The position numbers and the translations under genes are program-made. Of a stretch of DNA of 64,000 nt, positions 1-13,600 are shown one piece after another. The notes below the pieces were generated by a model. It ran no database searches. It was not told the origin of the DNA and saw nothing but the letters and a program-made list of their open reading frames with translations. The stretch spans positions 21,702,283-21,766,282 of the forward strand of contig OZ038321.1 in the NCBI GenBank assembly GCA_964035795.1. The letters run 5' to 3'. Positions within the stretch are counted from its first letter, which is position 1; every line of letters starts with the position of its first letter. The stretch comes from Pterobdella sp. o SKG-2022 (taxonomy: Eukaryota; Annelida; Clitellata; Hirudinida; Piscicolidae).

Positions 1-661
1 CCTTTTAAACATAAAAATCAGTTATTAATCATAATAAAAAACAATTTAAGGTAGCTGCTGTGCGAAGTATTTTATTGATATGATGCCAATTAAATAGAAA
101 TTAAAATTGAAATAAGCAAATCTAAGATTATAGATAATTAATGATAAGCATATAAATATTTGAAAAGTAACATATTATTCATAATATTTGATTGAAACTA
201 TGGTTTATAAATCATTATGAAATATGATGAATTAAATGGAACAAATAGAAAATAAAGTCTATTTTAATGTTTATCATTACACCTTTATAGCCCTTGAAAT
301 ATTGGAAAATATTATTATTTAAATGTTAGTTACTGTAAACTTGATAAGCCTTAACAACAAAAACCTGGGTTGTTTTATTATATAAGGTAGATAAGTCTAT
401 TTCAATAATCACCAAATGCTTGAAATTTATTGGTGAAAAGTAAGAAACTTTTCATTGAGAGTAAAAAACATTTCATTAAAAATGTAATATCATCAAATAC
501 TATTTAGTGTCTAGTGTTATTTTGGGTTTAAGATTTTAGCTCAGAAAAATCTCTAGCAACTCAAATTTTATAAATTAATCAAACTAAAAAAAGTTGGGAC
601 ATTGAAAAAATTTCAAAGTTCTATCTAAACACAAAGTAAATAGTAGCATAATCGAAAAGAC
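1..661. other. no gene seen; probable WDR48 intron
   Basis: AT-rich sequence with no exon I can support on either strand. It lies directly downstream of the second coding exon of WDR48 on the minus strand, so it is most likely part of that gene's next intron. The next WD40 repeat exon was looked for here and not found. Confidence 0.5.
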
Positions 662-1038
662 CTTCATATTCTTTGTATTCCATACTCTGATGATAGAATC
701 CCTGCACCCAGTATACAAACGGTTGGTGATTGGGTCAAATTTCAAACCATTCACCCCAGATCTATGAAATTTCTCAATCTCATCTCTTATAACATATGAA
801 ACCTATCAAAATAAGATTTATTGCTAATGAATTGGATTGTATTTAGCTTTTTTTGAAAAACCAAAAGTTTTTAAAAAAAGAATTTCTTAATTTAATGATA
901 GAGTATTTTGTTCTTTACGTATTCTTTTTTAGTTATGTTGTCAAGTTGCACTTATTTATGATTTAGTAATCAGCTGGAATCGCTAACCTGAACTTTTCGC
1001 CTAGATCCTTGACTGCTTGTTCTATGTGATGAAATCAT
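662..1038 (-). CDS. WDR48: WDR48 (UAF1) WD40-repeat protein, N-terminal exons only
   Basis: WDR48/UAF1 is a WD40 beta-propeller cofactor that activates the deubiquitinases USP1, USP12 and USP46. Two exons are visible on the minus strand. Exon 1 is 1038-988: ATG then 17 codons ending in SRRKVQ, with a GTTAGC donor. Exon 2 is 802-662: 47 codons starting [12 protein letters not shown], containing [15 protein letters not shown] and RDSIIRVWN. These match the known start of the animal protein ([13 protein letters not shown], then a first WD repeat with RDSIIR-W). The phase is 0 at both junctions. The acceptor of exon 2 reads TTTTGATAG and its donor is the weak GTCTTT. The rest of the protein, about 600 residues in relatives, lies beyond the left edge. 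The identity is recognised from the family sequence; the first-exon ATG fits because only about 16 residues precede VSYV in relatives. Confidence 0.9.
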
Positions 1039-1556
1039 TTATGAACACTTTTATCTGTGAAAACAACTCATATCTTATCTTTTTAGTCTCCAACTATAAA
1101 AACAAACACCGGTTAATTTAGCATACTTATAAATTATTGAATAAACATATTTCAAACAAAAAAAGATTTTAAATAAGTATATATATTTATTAAATATAAA
1201 TAGATAGTATTTTTTTTAAAAAAAAAAGTTGTATTCAGGTTTTTATAAGAGAATTTCTATACAATACTTTGAAAATTTTTTTCAAAAAGTGATTATAATA
1301 TATAAAAAAATTTTTCAAATTAAAAATTTCTCTTATTTATACTGCACATCCTTTTAAGAATACCTCCTCTAAATTTGAAAATGTAAATAGTAGGGCAGTA
1401 TGCTTGAAATAAAATCGTAAAGGTTTATTGCACATCACAAATAGATAGGAATAAAAATTTTGATCATTAAAATGGAACCGTCAGGTTGATTAAATTTTAA
1501 ATTCATTTCAACTCTAGTTAAAAAATCTGGAACGTGATATATAATAATCTTTTATA
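1039..1556. promoter_or_regulatory. short spacer between two divergent genes
   Basis: About 520 bases separate the WDR48 start codon (minus) from the first ATG of the small plus-strand gene. The stretch is A/T-rich with no exon. Both genes point away from it, so it may act as a shared promoter region; this is inferred from orientation only and no specific promoter element was identified. Confidence 0.3.
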
Positions 1557-1961
1557 ATGTATTTTCAAAATCTTTCAGATTCGGTTTTAGAATTAGCAAA
1601 CAAAAGTTTAGAACTTGGTAATACTCTATTAGAAAGTTTCAATCTTTTGGTCACAAATGATGACAGTCCAAAACATGAAGTTTGTTTCTTCAACTTAACT
1701 TTCTTTTACTCTCACAAGCTATGTATTTTTATTTTATAAATGTTTTATTTAGTTTTGAAGTTTTATTTTTTTTATAAACAGGATCATATAAAAGCCATTG
1801 GTTCAACAAGTAATATTTTTATAATTGTTAATATCCTAAATATCAAAAAAATTTTCATAAAATCAGAAGCATTTCATTCTCAATTTAAATAAATACTTAT
1901 AATTTCAGAAGCTGATATCATGTCTCCAGCCACTAATGCAAGATTGAGTTGGTTTAATTAA
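1557..1961 (+). CDS. small unassigned protein, three exons
   Basis: Three short exons join in phase: 1557-1679 (ATG, ends ..SPKHE, donor GTTTGT), 1782-1809 (DHIKAIGST, donor GTAATA) and 1909-1961 (ends ..ATNARLSWFN then TAA). All acceptors are good (AAACAG, TTTCAG). The split codon between exons 2 and 3 is AAA. The product would be about 67 residues, with a likely helix (LELANKSLELGNTLLESF) followed by a polar tail. Exon 1 also has a TTTCAG acceptor at 1574-1575, so the ATG may be internal and more exons may lie upstream. I do not recognise the family. The gene is head-to-head with WDR48 and precedes the RhoGEF on the same strand. Confidence 0.5.
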
Positions 1962-2857
1962 TTTTCCAATGTAGTGTTATTTCAACTTTTTGATTCAATT
2001 TTTATTTAAGCTAAAAATACTGTTTTTATTTGAATCTTTTAAAACTTCATTTCAATTTATAAATATTATTTTTTTGAGTATTGTTTTATGGAACTTATGC
2101 AATCATTACATAATCATCATTAAAATTAAAGTAAGCATTCAAATAATCATTGTGACAAGACCCAGATAAATTAGCCATTTGCACACAACTTTCTACTTTT
2201 CACCATAATCTTTTGAATACTTGTATGACGTCAAACAAGATGTTGTATCTGGTAGGAGCTTCATAAAAAACTGATTGTGGTATTAACAGTTAAGTTTGAC
2301 AAGTTTTTGCCCTACAATCAAATCAATAAATAATCATTAATCATTCATGGAATTGACGTTAAACCGCATCCAATTTAATACCTCTAGTTGAAGGCTGCTT
2401 TTCTATTATAACTTGGATAAGAATATACTCTTGTGGTGGTTATGAGAGACTGATGTTTTTGATTTATTGTCATTTAGTTTGGTAAATAGTTTTAACTGAT
2501 GAGGGCAGAGCAAATGCCCAAGTGTGTGAATGGTGGATTTTGAATTTGATAATATAAAGTTGGAGCTAAGCTCAGACTGGCAGTCTATCAAAACTTAATA
2601 AAATTGAAATTCTTCATTTCAGAAATTATGGTATAAACAATATCAATAAACTAGACTGATTTTATGTCACATCAGAAGTCTTTCATTATAAACCTTTTCA
2701 ATTCATGAGTGAAATAATCATGAATGTGACTATACTATTATTATAAATAATTAATTAATTAATAATCAATTTTTATATTTGATAATGTGAATTCAACTCA
2801 CTAAAAGCTTTGTATTTTTAAAATCACACTGAGAACCATAAAAACCATCTTGACTAG
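1962..2857 (+). other. no supported exon; upstream region of the RhoGEF
   Basis: The first RhoGEF exon found begins inside the protein, so its start codon and any N-terminal exons should lie here or further upstream. I could not identify them; minus-strand ORFs here show no family signal. Confidence 0.4.
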
Positions 2858-5800
2858 CGAAGCGTGGGAGAGTGGTTGGAGAAATAGTAGAGACAGAGAA
2901 GAGATACTCAGATGGGTTGTACGTGCTGCTGAATCATTTTAAACATGGCTTACGAACTTCTCTATCTGATGATGTACTCAAGTTAGTACAGTTTTGGGGG
3001 TGACTTCATGGTTTTTCAGTTCATTCATTCAGGGTATTTTCCAAAAGTTGAATTAATTATTTTAATTTTTTAAACCTGTTTTTATTCTAAGGACCATGAT
3101 GAAAATTGAAACTAATGATTGATGTATACAAAATTAAGATTAAGCTTAATTCTACATCATCTTTTGAGTTCACTAAACTGATGTATGATGTTTTGGACAG
3201 ATATGGCACTCACAAGCTAAAATTATTATATATTTTCAGTATTCTTTTTCCTCCCTGCCTTCAGCACATCTACCTCCTACACAGTGAAATACATTCCAAG
3301 TTATTATCATTAATGCATTTATTAGTAACTCTTTTTTTTAATTTTATCATTTAAAAGTTGCTTTTCTTTATTAATTAAAATAACTCAAAATTTAGAAAAT
3401 AGTTTATTGTAATACTTTGGTTATATTTTTTTGTATTATTTGTCAAGAATAAAGGTTTTACAGATTCAAGTTATTTTTAAAGAATAAACCCAAATACATC
3501 CACATTAGAATTTAGCATCAACCTGAAACACACTTGAACCCTCATATAAACACTTCATTGTCAAGGTTGAATGAGAGGGCACTAAACTGGTCGAGAAGAT
3601 CCTCCATAGCAGACCTCCTCCATCTCTACTTCATCTCCAATGGCGTATGTACTTGCTCTTCTTGCTCTCATCATTTTGATTACATATGTATTTTTCGAAA
3701 ACTTTCAGTGTTTTTATATCATTTTAATTGGAATGATTTTTTGTTGCACTACTCAATATTATTCCACTATTGAAAGTTTTTCTAGTTTATTGAATGAGTA
3801 AGAGGATCGACTTGCCTAATAAGCTTAAAAGTCGCTTAATTAAAGATTCAATTTCACATCTCTCCACAGGACTACATGTTCAATCTTTATAGACGCTATC
3901 TTTCGACTTTTTCGAAAGCAGTATCAACACTGAAGAGCGCTTGCGACCACGACAAAACGTTAAAGAAACGCCTGGAGAGTCTGGAAGATGACGTGGTGTG
4001 CAGACGCCTCAAGATTGCTTCCTACATGACTACCCCAGTCCAACGCATGCCGCGCTACATCCTCCTCATCAAAGTAACATCAAATCATCTATTGTTTTTT
4101 GATTATTTATTTGGGATATTTATTTTTAATTATTCATATTAGCCAGATTTAAAATACTCAGCTATTTATAAAAAATTACTGCTCCAAACATGAAAAACGT
4201 TTAGTAAATGTTAGTAAATTTTTAAGCACTTAAAATTTCAATGTAATCAATTGTGGATAAGAAACCTCAATCTACTTTTTGTGCCATTGACAGGAGCTGA
4301 TGAAGCTGACAGACAAAACTTCGAAAGAGTACCACAGCTTGGATGAATGTGTGGTGAGTTTGGGCAAATACCTAACTAGATTGAATGAAGGCATCGAATC
4401 TTCTCTCAGCGATATGGAGAACAATAATAAAGCCAAATGTAATGATGTAAATTTCAACAAAAGTCTTGTTAGTCATAATACTCTGGATGGAGTTGAGAGG
4501 AAATCAAAAAGATTAGATGAAAACGACAGTTTTTTTGAGATAAAAAATTCTATCAACTACTCGAACCAAACTAATCATAAGAGAAAGAAGGATGAAAGCC
4601 ATGTGTCTAGAGGAGTTTTAAATAGCATGAATGGGGTAACAAAAGAAAACAAATCACCGAAGAAAATGAACTCTTTCCTCCTTAGCACTCCTCTTGTTTG
4701 GAAGAGAAAGAAAACAAACAATGAAAAGTAAACTTCATGTCAAATATTACTTATTATATGTAGTTTATAACAATTAAATCTGGTGGTTTGGGTAATTGCC
4801 CATGTCATCAACTCTCTTGCTCTCACATTGTTAGTAGCATTTTGTTTCAACATTGTAGGTTGTTTAGTTACATGTTTAAACTTTTTTGATGCAACCATCA
4901 CTGGTTGATTCGGTTTCATAGAGAATAGTTTTCTTAAAGCTCATTATCCTAGTTTTTTTTTCAGTATAATACATTTTTTATTCCGGTATTGTCTTAACTT
5001 AAAGGTTTTTGGTTAGTTTTTTTTAATGAGATATGAGATGAATATTTTCAGCAACGCCCATTTGTTATACTACTGCTAGGGGTCGACAGCTTTTTTGAGG
5101 TTGAAAGTCAAACCAAGGTTTTATTTCAGCATATATTCCTTTCATAAAATGATTCTACCATTGAATGAGGTTTCAGTGAATTTCTGTAGGCTCTACGGTC
5201 TGCATTCGTTATCTTCCTAGTGATCCTTGCAAGGTAGAGGCTGATTTGCTTCTTTGGTGACAGCTTTTTTTTAAGTTTTATTTTTTCAAATATCAGCTTT
5301 TTGTTATCAGTTAATAGTGTAAACGGTAAATTTATGATTAGCCGATCCAATAATATTAAAACCATTCGCTCCAAACACCTGCATGTTTCCGCTTCTATAG
5401 CAAGAGTGAACATTTTGTTTTATGGACAATTTCTCATAGAGTTTGGTGACTTATTTTTCACTCCCTATTGAATGTACTTTTTTAAATATGGACTGAATAT
5501 TCAAAATAAAATCATTTATATTTTATCTCATATAAATGGAATAATTAAAACTATATCAAATTATTACTTGAAATTTACATAAACTACACTGACAACCTTT
5601 TATATAAAGTTCAAATTGAATATAAATTTCATATAACTGCAGTGTTAGCAAGATGCAGCCACTGAGAAGCACATCAGTGCAGTGGAAGCAGGACATGTTG
5701 CATCTGAGGAGTGTGAGCACAATCGAGGCAAGCTCTCTCATCTCCCACGATACAAACTTCAAAAACACCCTCAAACGTGGCTCTAATGCCGATGTGTCAG

Positions 5801-6135
5801 ACACCAAAAACAAGGGAGTTAAAAACGCTCTCAATCTTTCTCTCATTTCTAGTGGCAAAAAAATCTCGACGCTGAAGAGAAAAATTTCGTCGATAACATC
5901 ATTGAAGAGCTCATTCAGGTCTAAACACCAGAAAACCAGCGATAACAAATGTGACGATGATGGTAGTATATGGCTAGAAAGCTTTTACGATGAAGGTGCG
6001 AGAGATAACTCCATGCTCGTTGACAACCAAGACACAAAACCAGCTTATAATACCAGGAGTTTCTTTGCGCGAAATAACAGTTTGAAAGCCATCAAAAAAA
6101 ATTCCGATAAAAGCTTTTTCAAAAAAATTACATAA
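2858..6135 (+). CDS. Rho guanine nucleotide exchange factor (DH domain), 5' end missing
   Basis: DH domains load GTP onto Rho-family GTPases. Six exons join in phase: 2858-2981, 3240-3324, 3516-3644, 3870-4073, 4294-4728 and 5643-6135. The first carries conserved region 1 (VVGEIVETEKRYSDGLYVLL); exons 2-3 read ILFPPCLQHIYLLHSEI and ALNWSRRSSIADLLHLYF; exon 4 contains YRRYLSTFSKAVSTLK and the hallmark TTPVQRMPRYILLIK (conserved region 3); exon 5 opens with ELMKLTDKTSKEYHSLDE and closes the DH fold. The rest, about 290 residues, is polar and rich in Lys and Ser (e.g. STLKRKISSITSLKSSFR) with no PH domain visible. The AAAA|GTAAAC donor at 4729 avoids a stop and joins an open 3' exon; the stop is TAA at 6133, with AATAAA at 6215. 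Overall it resembles single-DH GEFs such as ARHGEF39 or ECT2, but orthology is not settled. The start of exon 1 could instead be 2863. Confidence 0.85.
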
Positions 6136-7691
6136 ATACTTTACCAGAAATTTTTGAAATTTTGAAACTAAAAATTTGTAAAACTCATCATTTACTAATC
6201 TTGATAATTATTTTAATAAAGTCATTTTTACGTTTTTAACGATTTTTGTTAAAATCTTTCTCCATTTATGACCATTCTATTTAATGCATTATAAGATCAT
6301 GCAAATGTCTTCTTTATAAATCATTTAACCAGTTTATTTATTTCTAGGTGTATTAATTTTATTTCATTTATACGCCAAAATAATATGCTTGTTTTATGAA
6401 ATATAATTGAAATTTTCAACTATTTTAGTTATTAAAAACTATCTTAAAGCTTTCATGATTCGTTATCATTACTCAAGAAAGCTTTATCATACCATATCTG
6501 ATTTCTTGTGAATAACTCCAATTATATAATCAAGCTCTTAAGAGTTAGGGTTTTAAGCGTTGAAACAAATTCACAATAAAAAAATTATTCAAATTAAATC
6601 TTTATCTTTATTTTAAGAATATTAATCAGAATTAAGATAAAATCTCAGAAATTCAGTATTAGTTCTAAATCAGGTTAACTTTTTTCAACATGCTTAACCC
6701 TATAAGCACCTCTGCAGCAAACCTTTTTTGTGACTTAAAAATGAATAATAATATAAAAAATATGATAAAATCCAACAGAATTTGTTGGATTTTAGCATAC
6801 GTTTAAAAGGTTTAACGTATGAAAGTCACATATTTGTTTCAAACAGTTTCCTACTCAAAGCATTAACTATTCAGTGGATGTTGGAGCTTATAATAGTTTA
6901 TATGTAAAACTTAGTATAGAAAACTGTTAATAATTGATTTATAATTTATTTTTTGAGACATCTTTATCTATCGTGGACATTTTTTAGTTTTGAATAGGAA
7001 AATGAAGTTGTCTAAAATGAATAATTTTTTCAAATACTTTCTGGTAGGTTGAACTTGGTGTTCCATAAGTTTAAACTTTTAGAAAAATTGAAAATAAAAT
7101 AGATATAAACGTCTTACTTTGAAGTTTCGAATCTCAAATATCCATAAATTTGTAGATTTAATAATTCAAATAACTTCATTTAATTTGCACGAATATTCTG
7201 GTATCGTGAAATATAAGCCGTTTAAACAAATGTGGTCATATTGCCCAGGAATCGAATGCTGATTTTATTGAAGGATAACGTTACTAGCATTTGTTTGCAG
7301 GCACAATCAAAATGATCATAAAATGGCATTGAATTTAAAATCGATGGAAACACAAAACTGAAGCGAAAATAGATTGTGGGCTAAAAAGAAGAGATTTGAA
7401 GTCCAGACAATTATCTAGAAACTGATATGTGTAGATTTAATATCAAGACTTCAGTTCAAGAATTGTGTATTATCAAGCCTATTAATAATCTTTTTAACTA
7501 GAATTACTTTTAAAAACGAATGTAAAACACGATATAATGCATAACGTTTTAGAAAAATATTTCATAAAAATTCAATTTTCAGCCTTTAGAATAACTAGAA
7601 ACAACGTGGAAAGGTGTTATTTAATTACGTAAAAAAGCCAAAGAAGTTAATTAAAATTATAATTACAACTCACTAATCAATCACATACATT
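6136..7691. other. intergenic, convergent 3' ends
   Basis: AT-rich spacer between the 3' end of the RhoGEF (plus) and the 3' end of the NHERF-like gene (minus). AATAAA at 6215 fits RhoGEF polyadenylation. No exon or recognisable repeat was seen. Confidence 0.5.
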
Positions 7692-10600
7692 TCACAGCTT
7701 TTTATATATTTCATAACGAGCCTGTAGGCTCATATTTTGGCTGGCTTGTTTTTTTTTCACCAATCTTTGCCTAGCTTCTTGGGCACTCGCAGCAAACTCC
7801 ACACCCCCAACAGCCGTTGTTGGAGACGGCACATGTTCAGTACTTATCTGCACACCTCCGCTACCACTTGTGTTCGTCTGCGGTGGTTTTGTGTCTTTGT
7901 AGAGGCCTGAAGGCTGGATCTTACTCACATCCAGTATCACTTCTTTCTTCTGTGTTTTGGGATGTTCAGCTTTATTTATCAGTGATAAAAATTTTCTTTT
8001 AAACATTAATAATTTTTAAGACGTAAAAGCTAACAGTTAAGCTGTCAAAACCTTTTGGGGTGAAACATCAATGGGAAAAATAACACAATAAGGTTGGAAA
8101 AACTGAAACATTTCATTTGATTGACAATATATAATCCGGGGTAAATACTATAAATCCATAAATAATACTGAATAGGTGAATACTATTAATCTCTATTATT
8201 TAAAACTAGCTACCGATGAGACAATGAAAAATTGATAATAATAATTACAGTAAAAAAATCTATAGTAAAAACACAAAGATGACAAAAACTAATTTTATTG
8301 ATTGAAACAAATAGAAATAAATATTTTTCAATATCTTTATAGGTTCTAAAAGTGAAAAACCAACTAAAATCAACAAAGTTCAAGTGGTCTAACCATTGAA
8401 TATTCATAAGGTTGAGAGTGGCATTAGATTACAACTTCATAAAACTTTAAAAAAACAAAAATAAAAAATTTTATAAAGATTTATATGCTAATAAAAAATT
8501 ATAAAAATTAATATGAGTATCTTTGCAATTTTTAAAAGTGCATGCGTTAAAAGTAACAATACATAAGTTGAATAAACAATATAAGAATCATATAATTTAA
8601 TAGATTAATTAAAACTAGTTACCTCAACTCCATTAGTCAAGTTTCCGTCTTTACCATTTTTAAGCTTCTATAAATAATAATTAGAATTATGTTCTATAAA
8701 TAGTAATAAAAATTATGCTTCAAAGGGTTAAGATCAAAAAATTGTTGAAAAAAAAGTTAACGGAGTAAATCATTTGATTTCTTGATTAGGCGATGCTGGT
8801 GTATTCGGTCGAGTGAAATTTCAAAATATCACGAGACTTTGTTATCATTGTTAATATTATTATTTTTAATAATAAAAAAATTATTATTATTTCTATTGTT
8901 CGTATTATAAGATAGAAAGTTATCAGAAATAATAAAAGATATCTGCTTGAGATAATTATAGTACAAAACCTTTAAAATTTTGAAGGCATATATCAACCTC
9001 TAATTGGCAGCTCTAAGCTTTATCAACTAAATGTATACATTTGATTAATAAATGGAAATTTTGGTCCCATATGTTAAATTTGCACTGTGTTAAAACAGAT
9101 TTAGTGTTAACTTCATTACAATAGTTACTTCGTATTTTCATAAGAAACAAGCGCTTAAGGATAAATATAATGCGTTATAACTGTTAAATAACTACATGTT
9201 GGAAATGAATTGATATACTAAGATACTTGTAAGTAAAATAATGTTCCAACTATATAAAAACCTTGAAATTTCATTATAGATGCTAAAATAGACTCACATC
9301 AAAGTTTGGGTCGATTCCTGTGAAAGAAATATAACATGAAAATTCATTAATCTTATTAACAACTTCTATTAAATCTCTTCATATTGTGTAATTAAAAATA
9401 TTCTGTAGAAAGTCACTTAATTGAAAATAGTTAATTTCTAATAGTAGTTTCTCTGATAGTAGGTTTTTAAAACCTTCCTTTCTCTATGATAATTTTAAGC
9501 AATTAAGCTTGATTGGTGCTGATAATGGGGAAAAGAGCTTCACAGATATCAAGGTATACAGCTTCACAAAAACAATCTCACCAGGAGACATCGAGTCAGA
9601 GGTCACAAACTCGTGCGTGTACTTCTGCATCTCTTCCAAATCATACATCGGCAGGCCCTCTTTTTCGAAATGCTGTTTTGATTCTGCGTCTACAACATGC
9701 AACACTGTCTCGTTTGGTTTTTCTTTTATTAAAACCACCACTTCTTGGTGTGTTTTGTTTTTAATTGGAGTCCCATTGACAGCTACTATCATATCACCCT
9801 CTCTCAAACCACCCAACTCGGCTGGTGAATTGAAGTCGATCTGATTGTTCAAGTAGGAGAGGAAGGTATTTCATTATATATGTATATCATTAGCGTTTTT
9901 TTTGTTTAATAAATTCGAAACTTTGGTTGACAAAAAAAAATTAAACTAGAGAAAAGTTCTCAATTATTTGTGAGAGCGTCTGTTCTAAAAGAATTATAAC
10001 CCTAACCCCATATGAGGGTTTGTATTACAAAAAGTTAAGACAAATACTATCAAAGTTAATTTATTATCAATATTATATTTTTGCATAATCTCACATCATT
10101 CTCAAAATATCAAAAAAACCTTAAATCTCACATTGGAAATGTACTGTCCTTCTTTCCCCTTTTCTGACTGCATGTTGAAACCGTAACCATTACCATTAGA
10201 CCAAATCTTTAAGTAACACTTTCTCAAAAAATACTTGCTTAGTGACATGTCAATTGTTTTTATAGCTTCCATAATTTCTTTTTCTGATGGGCTTTGGTCG
10301 TTTTCGTATTGTGTCGTCTCTATTGGTGCTGCTATGGAAGTTACTGTATGGTGGTTGATTTTATATTATGGTAATAGTTATAGTACGGTGTATGATATAT
10401 ATTATAGTAATTTTATATTATGCTTTATTATTTGTTTGATTAGTTTGGCTTATTAAACTAAACTATTTTGGAAAAATTCATTATTTAAATTATACTTGTT
10501 AATTGAAATTTATTCTAAGCCAATATGAAGTTATCAAGACATGTCAGTATATGAAAAATTCAATAACAAAACTGAAAAAGAGACAAAACTTCGAACCAAA

Positions 10601-13600
10601 TAATGATATACAATAAATTAAAACGACAAAAACCAAAGCATGATACCTTCAGTCCTTTCTTCTGGGCAGTAGAGATGCCTCAACTGAGACATCCAGCTTC
10701 CAACCCTTATATCCTTTTTCTCGAAATACTCCTTTTCATGAGGACCGACCAACAACAGACTCACTTGGCCTGGTTTCTCCAGTATTTTGTCTACCACATC
10801 TTTGTGTGCGTTCAACTGTCGAGCAGGGAGGTTAGTTCAATAAAGATTAGATTATAGGAATACATAAAAGCTGAGATTTTGAGGGTTTTTACAGTATAGT
10901 GGCTTTGGTGTATGTGTAACGAATGAAGCTTAAATAAAAGCTGCATTGAATATGTAGGGGTTTTAAACGGTTTTTTAAGTCAATTTAATATTTTCAATGA
11001 TATATTCCATCTTAATCTAATAATTCATTCAATTTAAATTAACTTACAGCCTTTCAGAAATACTAAAGTCAAAACTTAAATGATTAAACAGTAAACCCAA
11101 CCTCAACATTGACTCCATTGACTTCAATCAAAACATCTCCTTCCACCAAGCCTGTCACTCTGGCTGGAGACTCATTATCGATTTTTCCTATAAAGTGTTG
11201 CTTTTTTTCTTTGTTATAGTGCAAGCTAAACCCATACCCTTCAAAGTCTTTCCATGTCTTTAGGTGACAAACTTTGGCAAAGTACTCAAATTTCTCCTCT
11301 GTTTAAAATATTATTTTAGTTTTTGGATCTAAAAAAAACGAGAGGTTATTTATAGATTTTTGGTTTTTTTGAATAACATTAATTTGGCTAGATAATTTCA
11401 GGTTAAAAGTCAGTTATGTTTTAGAATAGCTTTCACATTTCTGTGATTGGTGCTCAAAGGTTTTTTAGGCAAAAGATAAATTTTTTTACTATTGAATTTT
11501 TTAGCATGTCAACTTTGGAAGCAAGTATGAGGCAAAGGTTCTAACTTGAATTAATATATGGAATGGTCGAAATATAATCATATCTGAATTCATAATTCTA
11601 CTACTACCATACCCCGAATCACGATCTCTTAAAGGAATAACATGTTCATTTTTGACTCTTCTTTTTATGCTTCTAATATATTTGTGGAATCTCATGTTTT
11701 TAGAGCAAATATGTGGTCTAGAAACTTCTGAAATCACACCACACTTAACACCCATAGTTCTATTGTATAAAAACATAGCCCAACACCACATTCCTTATAA
11801 ATCACAACATTATGTCAGCATTTTTCACTTTTGTTTCAAGGCCTAGTTTGTGTGCTACAACGCATATGTAATGGGCTCGTTGGAAAACCACAAAAAGTGA
11901 TTTACTATTTAAATGTCATTTTGTCAATGTAATCGAAAGATCAAGCTTCACACGTAGATTTTTTAAAATTTCATAAATTTTATTGAATATTTTTCAAAGA
12001 AGTGACTATAAAAATAGTGAAAACTAATTTTTTAAATTAAATATAACTGAGTTTATTTTTTTATTATAAATTTTTTCGAATAACCCTATTTTTCTTGTAG
12101 TTATTTTTTTAATATAACTATTTACCATCCTAATTTTTGATAAATTATTGAGACAGCCATTAATATTAACCCACAACTTGAAAAAATTTAAAACGCCTTC
12201 AACACTGAACAAAAATAGTTTTGAATTCACCCCAATGATACTTGATAATCTTATGATATTTCCGTAAGTGAAGCCTTCTTCAAAAACCTTGAATATAATA
12301 TTGCAAATATTATCAACGAAGTAACGGCTGATCCTATAGTGAATAGTTTTCTGGGATTATTTTATGAGTTTTTCATAATATTTTTGTTATTATATTTTGA
12401 ATTCAAAAAATTATTGATTTCTTTAATAGTTAAGTTGAAATCTTAATGATTTAAAAATCTAAATCCAATTTGAGATAAAAAATTATTGATATAAAAGTTT
12501 GTGCTCGTTCCAAAGTTTAAATCACCAAAAATTCAAAACAAATTTATAAAAACCTAAAATAACATACAACTTCATATTTGAAAATTACACCAACACGCAT
12601 ATATAAAACTGTATATTTTATCTTATCTAGCTTATACAGAGGCTTAATACGGCAAACACAGGTAGGATGTCCCTTTAGATTGAACTTATGATTTTTAAAG
12701 ACTGATTTCAGATTTTGTATTGAGTTTAGAGGAATTTATAAATTAATCGTTGTATTCTTATGTAGTTATTTTCAAGGGTTGACTGACTTGTTTTTTTTTG
12801 TGTTTTATCACTGTTCTTTACAATTGTCGCCGTAACTGTATGAATTCAGTTTCATTGCTTTTCAATTCAAATATTATTATTTAAAAATTAATTTTTTCTA
12901 AATGGTTTTCTAATTTGTGATTTTTGAAACTGTTTCTTACTGTAGTTTGTGATCAACTAAAAACTCAAATAATTAAAAACCAAAAAAAACAGTTTTTTCA
13001 CCCTATTTAGTTGAAGGTGTGTTTTAGACTTATAAACTAAAATAGACTTGAATAATACAAGCGAAAAACGTTCAGTGGCACTAAAATATGCGTATCATCA
13101 ATTAGCTTTCCTTATACGTTTTAGATGTTTATGTTTCATGCCAAAAATAATTTTAAAAGTGACATTTTTTGAATAAGTATACACAAATTTTTATGTTATA
13201 TTGGTGTTGAACAGATTCACAAAATTTTTATAGGTAAACAAGACTATAAATTTTATATGGGTATAAAACCATCGAATTTTTTGGAAGAAATTAAAAATCA
13301 CAATAAGCATTAGAAAATTGAAAAAAATTAGATCTGCAAACCCACCTGGCTCGGAGTAGAGTTTGATAATGCTGTATGACTCCTTTTTGATAGGAATGTT
13401 CTGCTTAACACAGTTCAAATACCCATTTTCACTTATCACGAGAAACTTTGTCTCAAACTCTATTGATTTGATTCTTGTCACAACTTGCGCATGAGAGTCT
13501 TGCAAAACATTCATTCCGTTCACCTCGATCAACCTGTCTCCCACCTTCAGACCCGCAGCTTCCGCAGGGGAACCCCGATCTATAGAGCCTATAAACTGTC

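Noticed and set aside
5126..5413. 95-residue minus-strand ORF in the last RhoGEF intron
   Set aside because: The composition looks protein-like, but there is no recognised motif and no splice partner; it may be repeat-derived, so it is not called as a gene.
9509..9844. Plus-strand ORFs opposite the PDZ3 exon
   Set aside because: Shadows of the minus-strand PDZ3 coding sequence.
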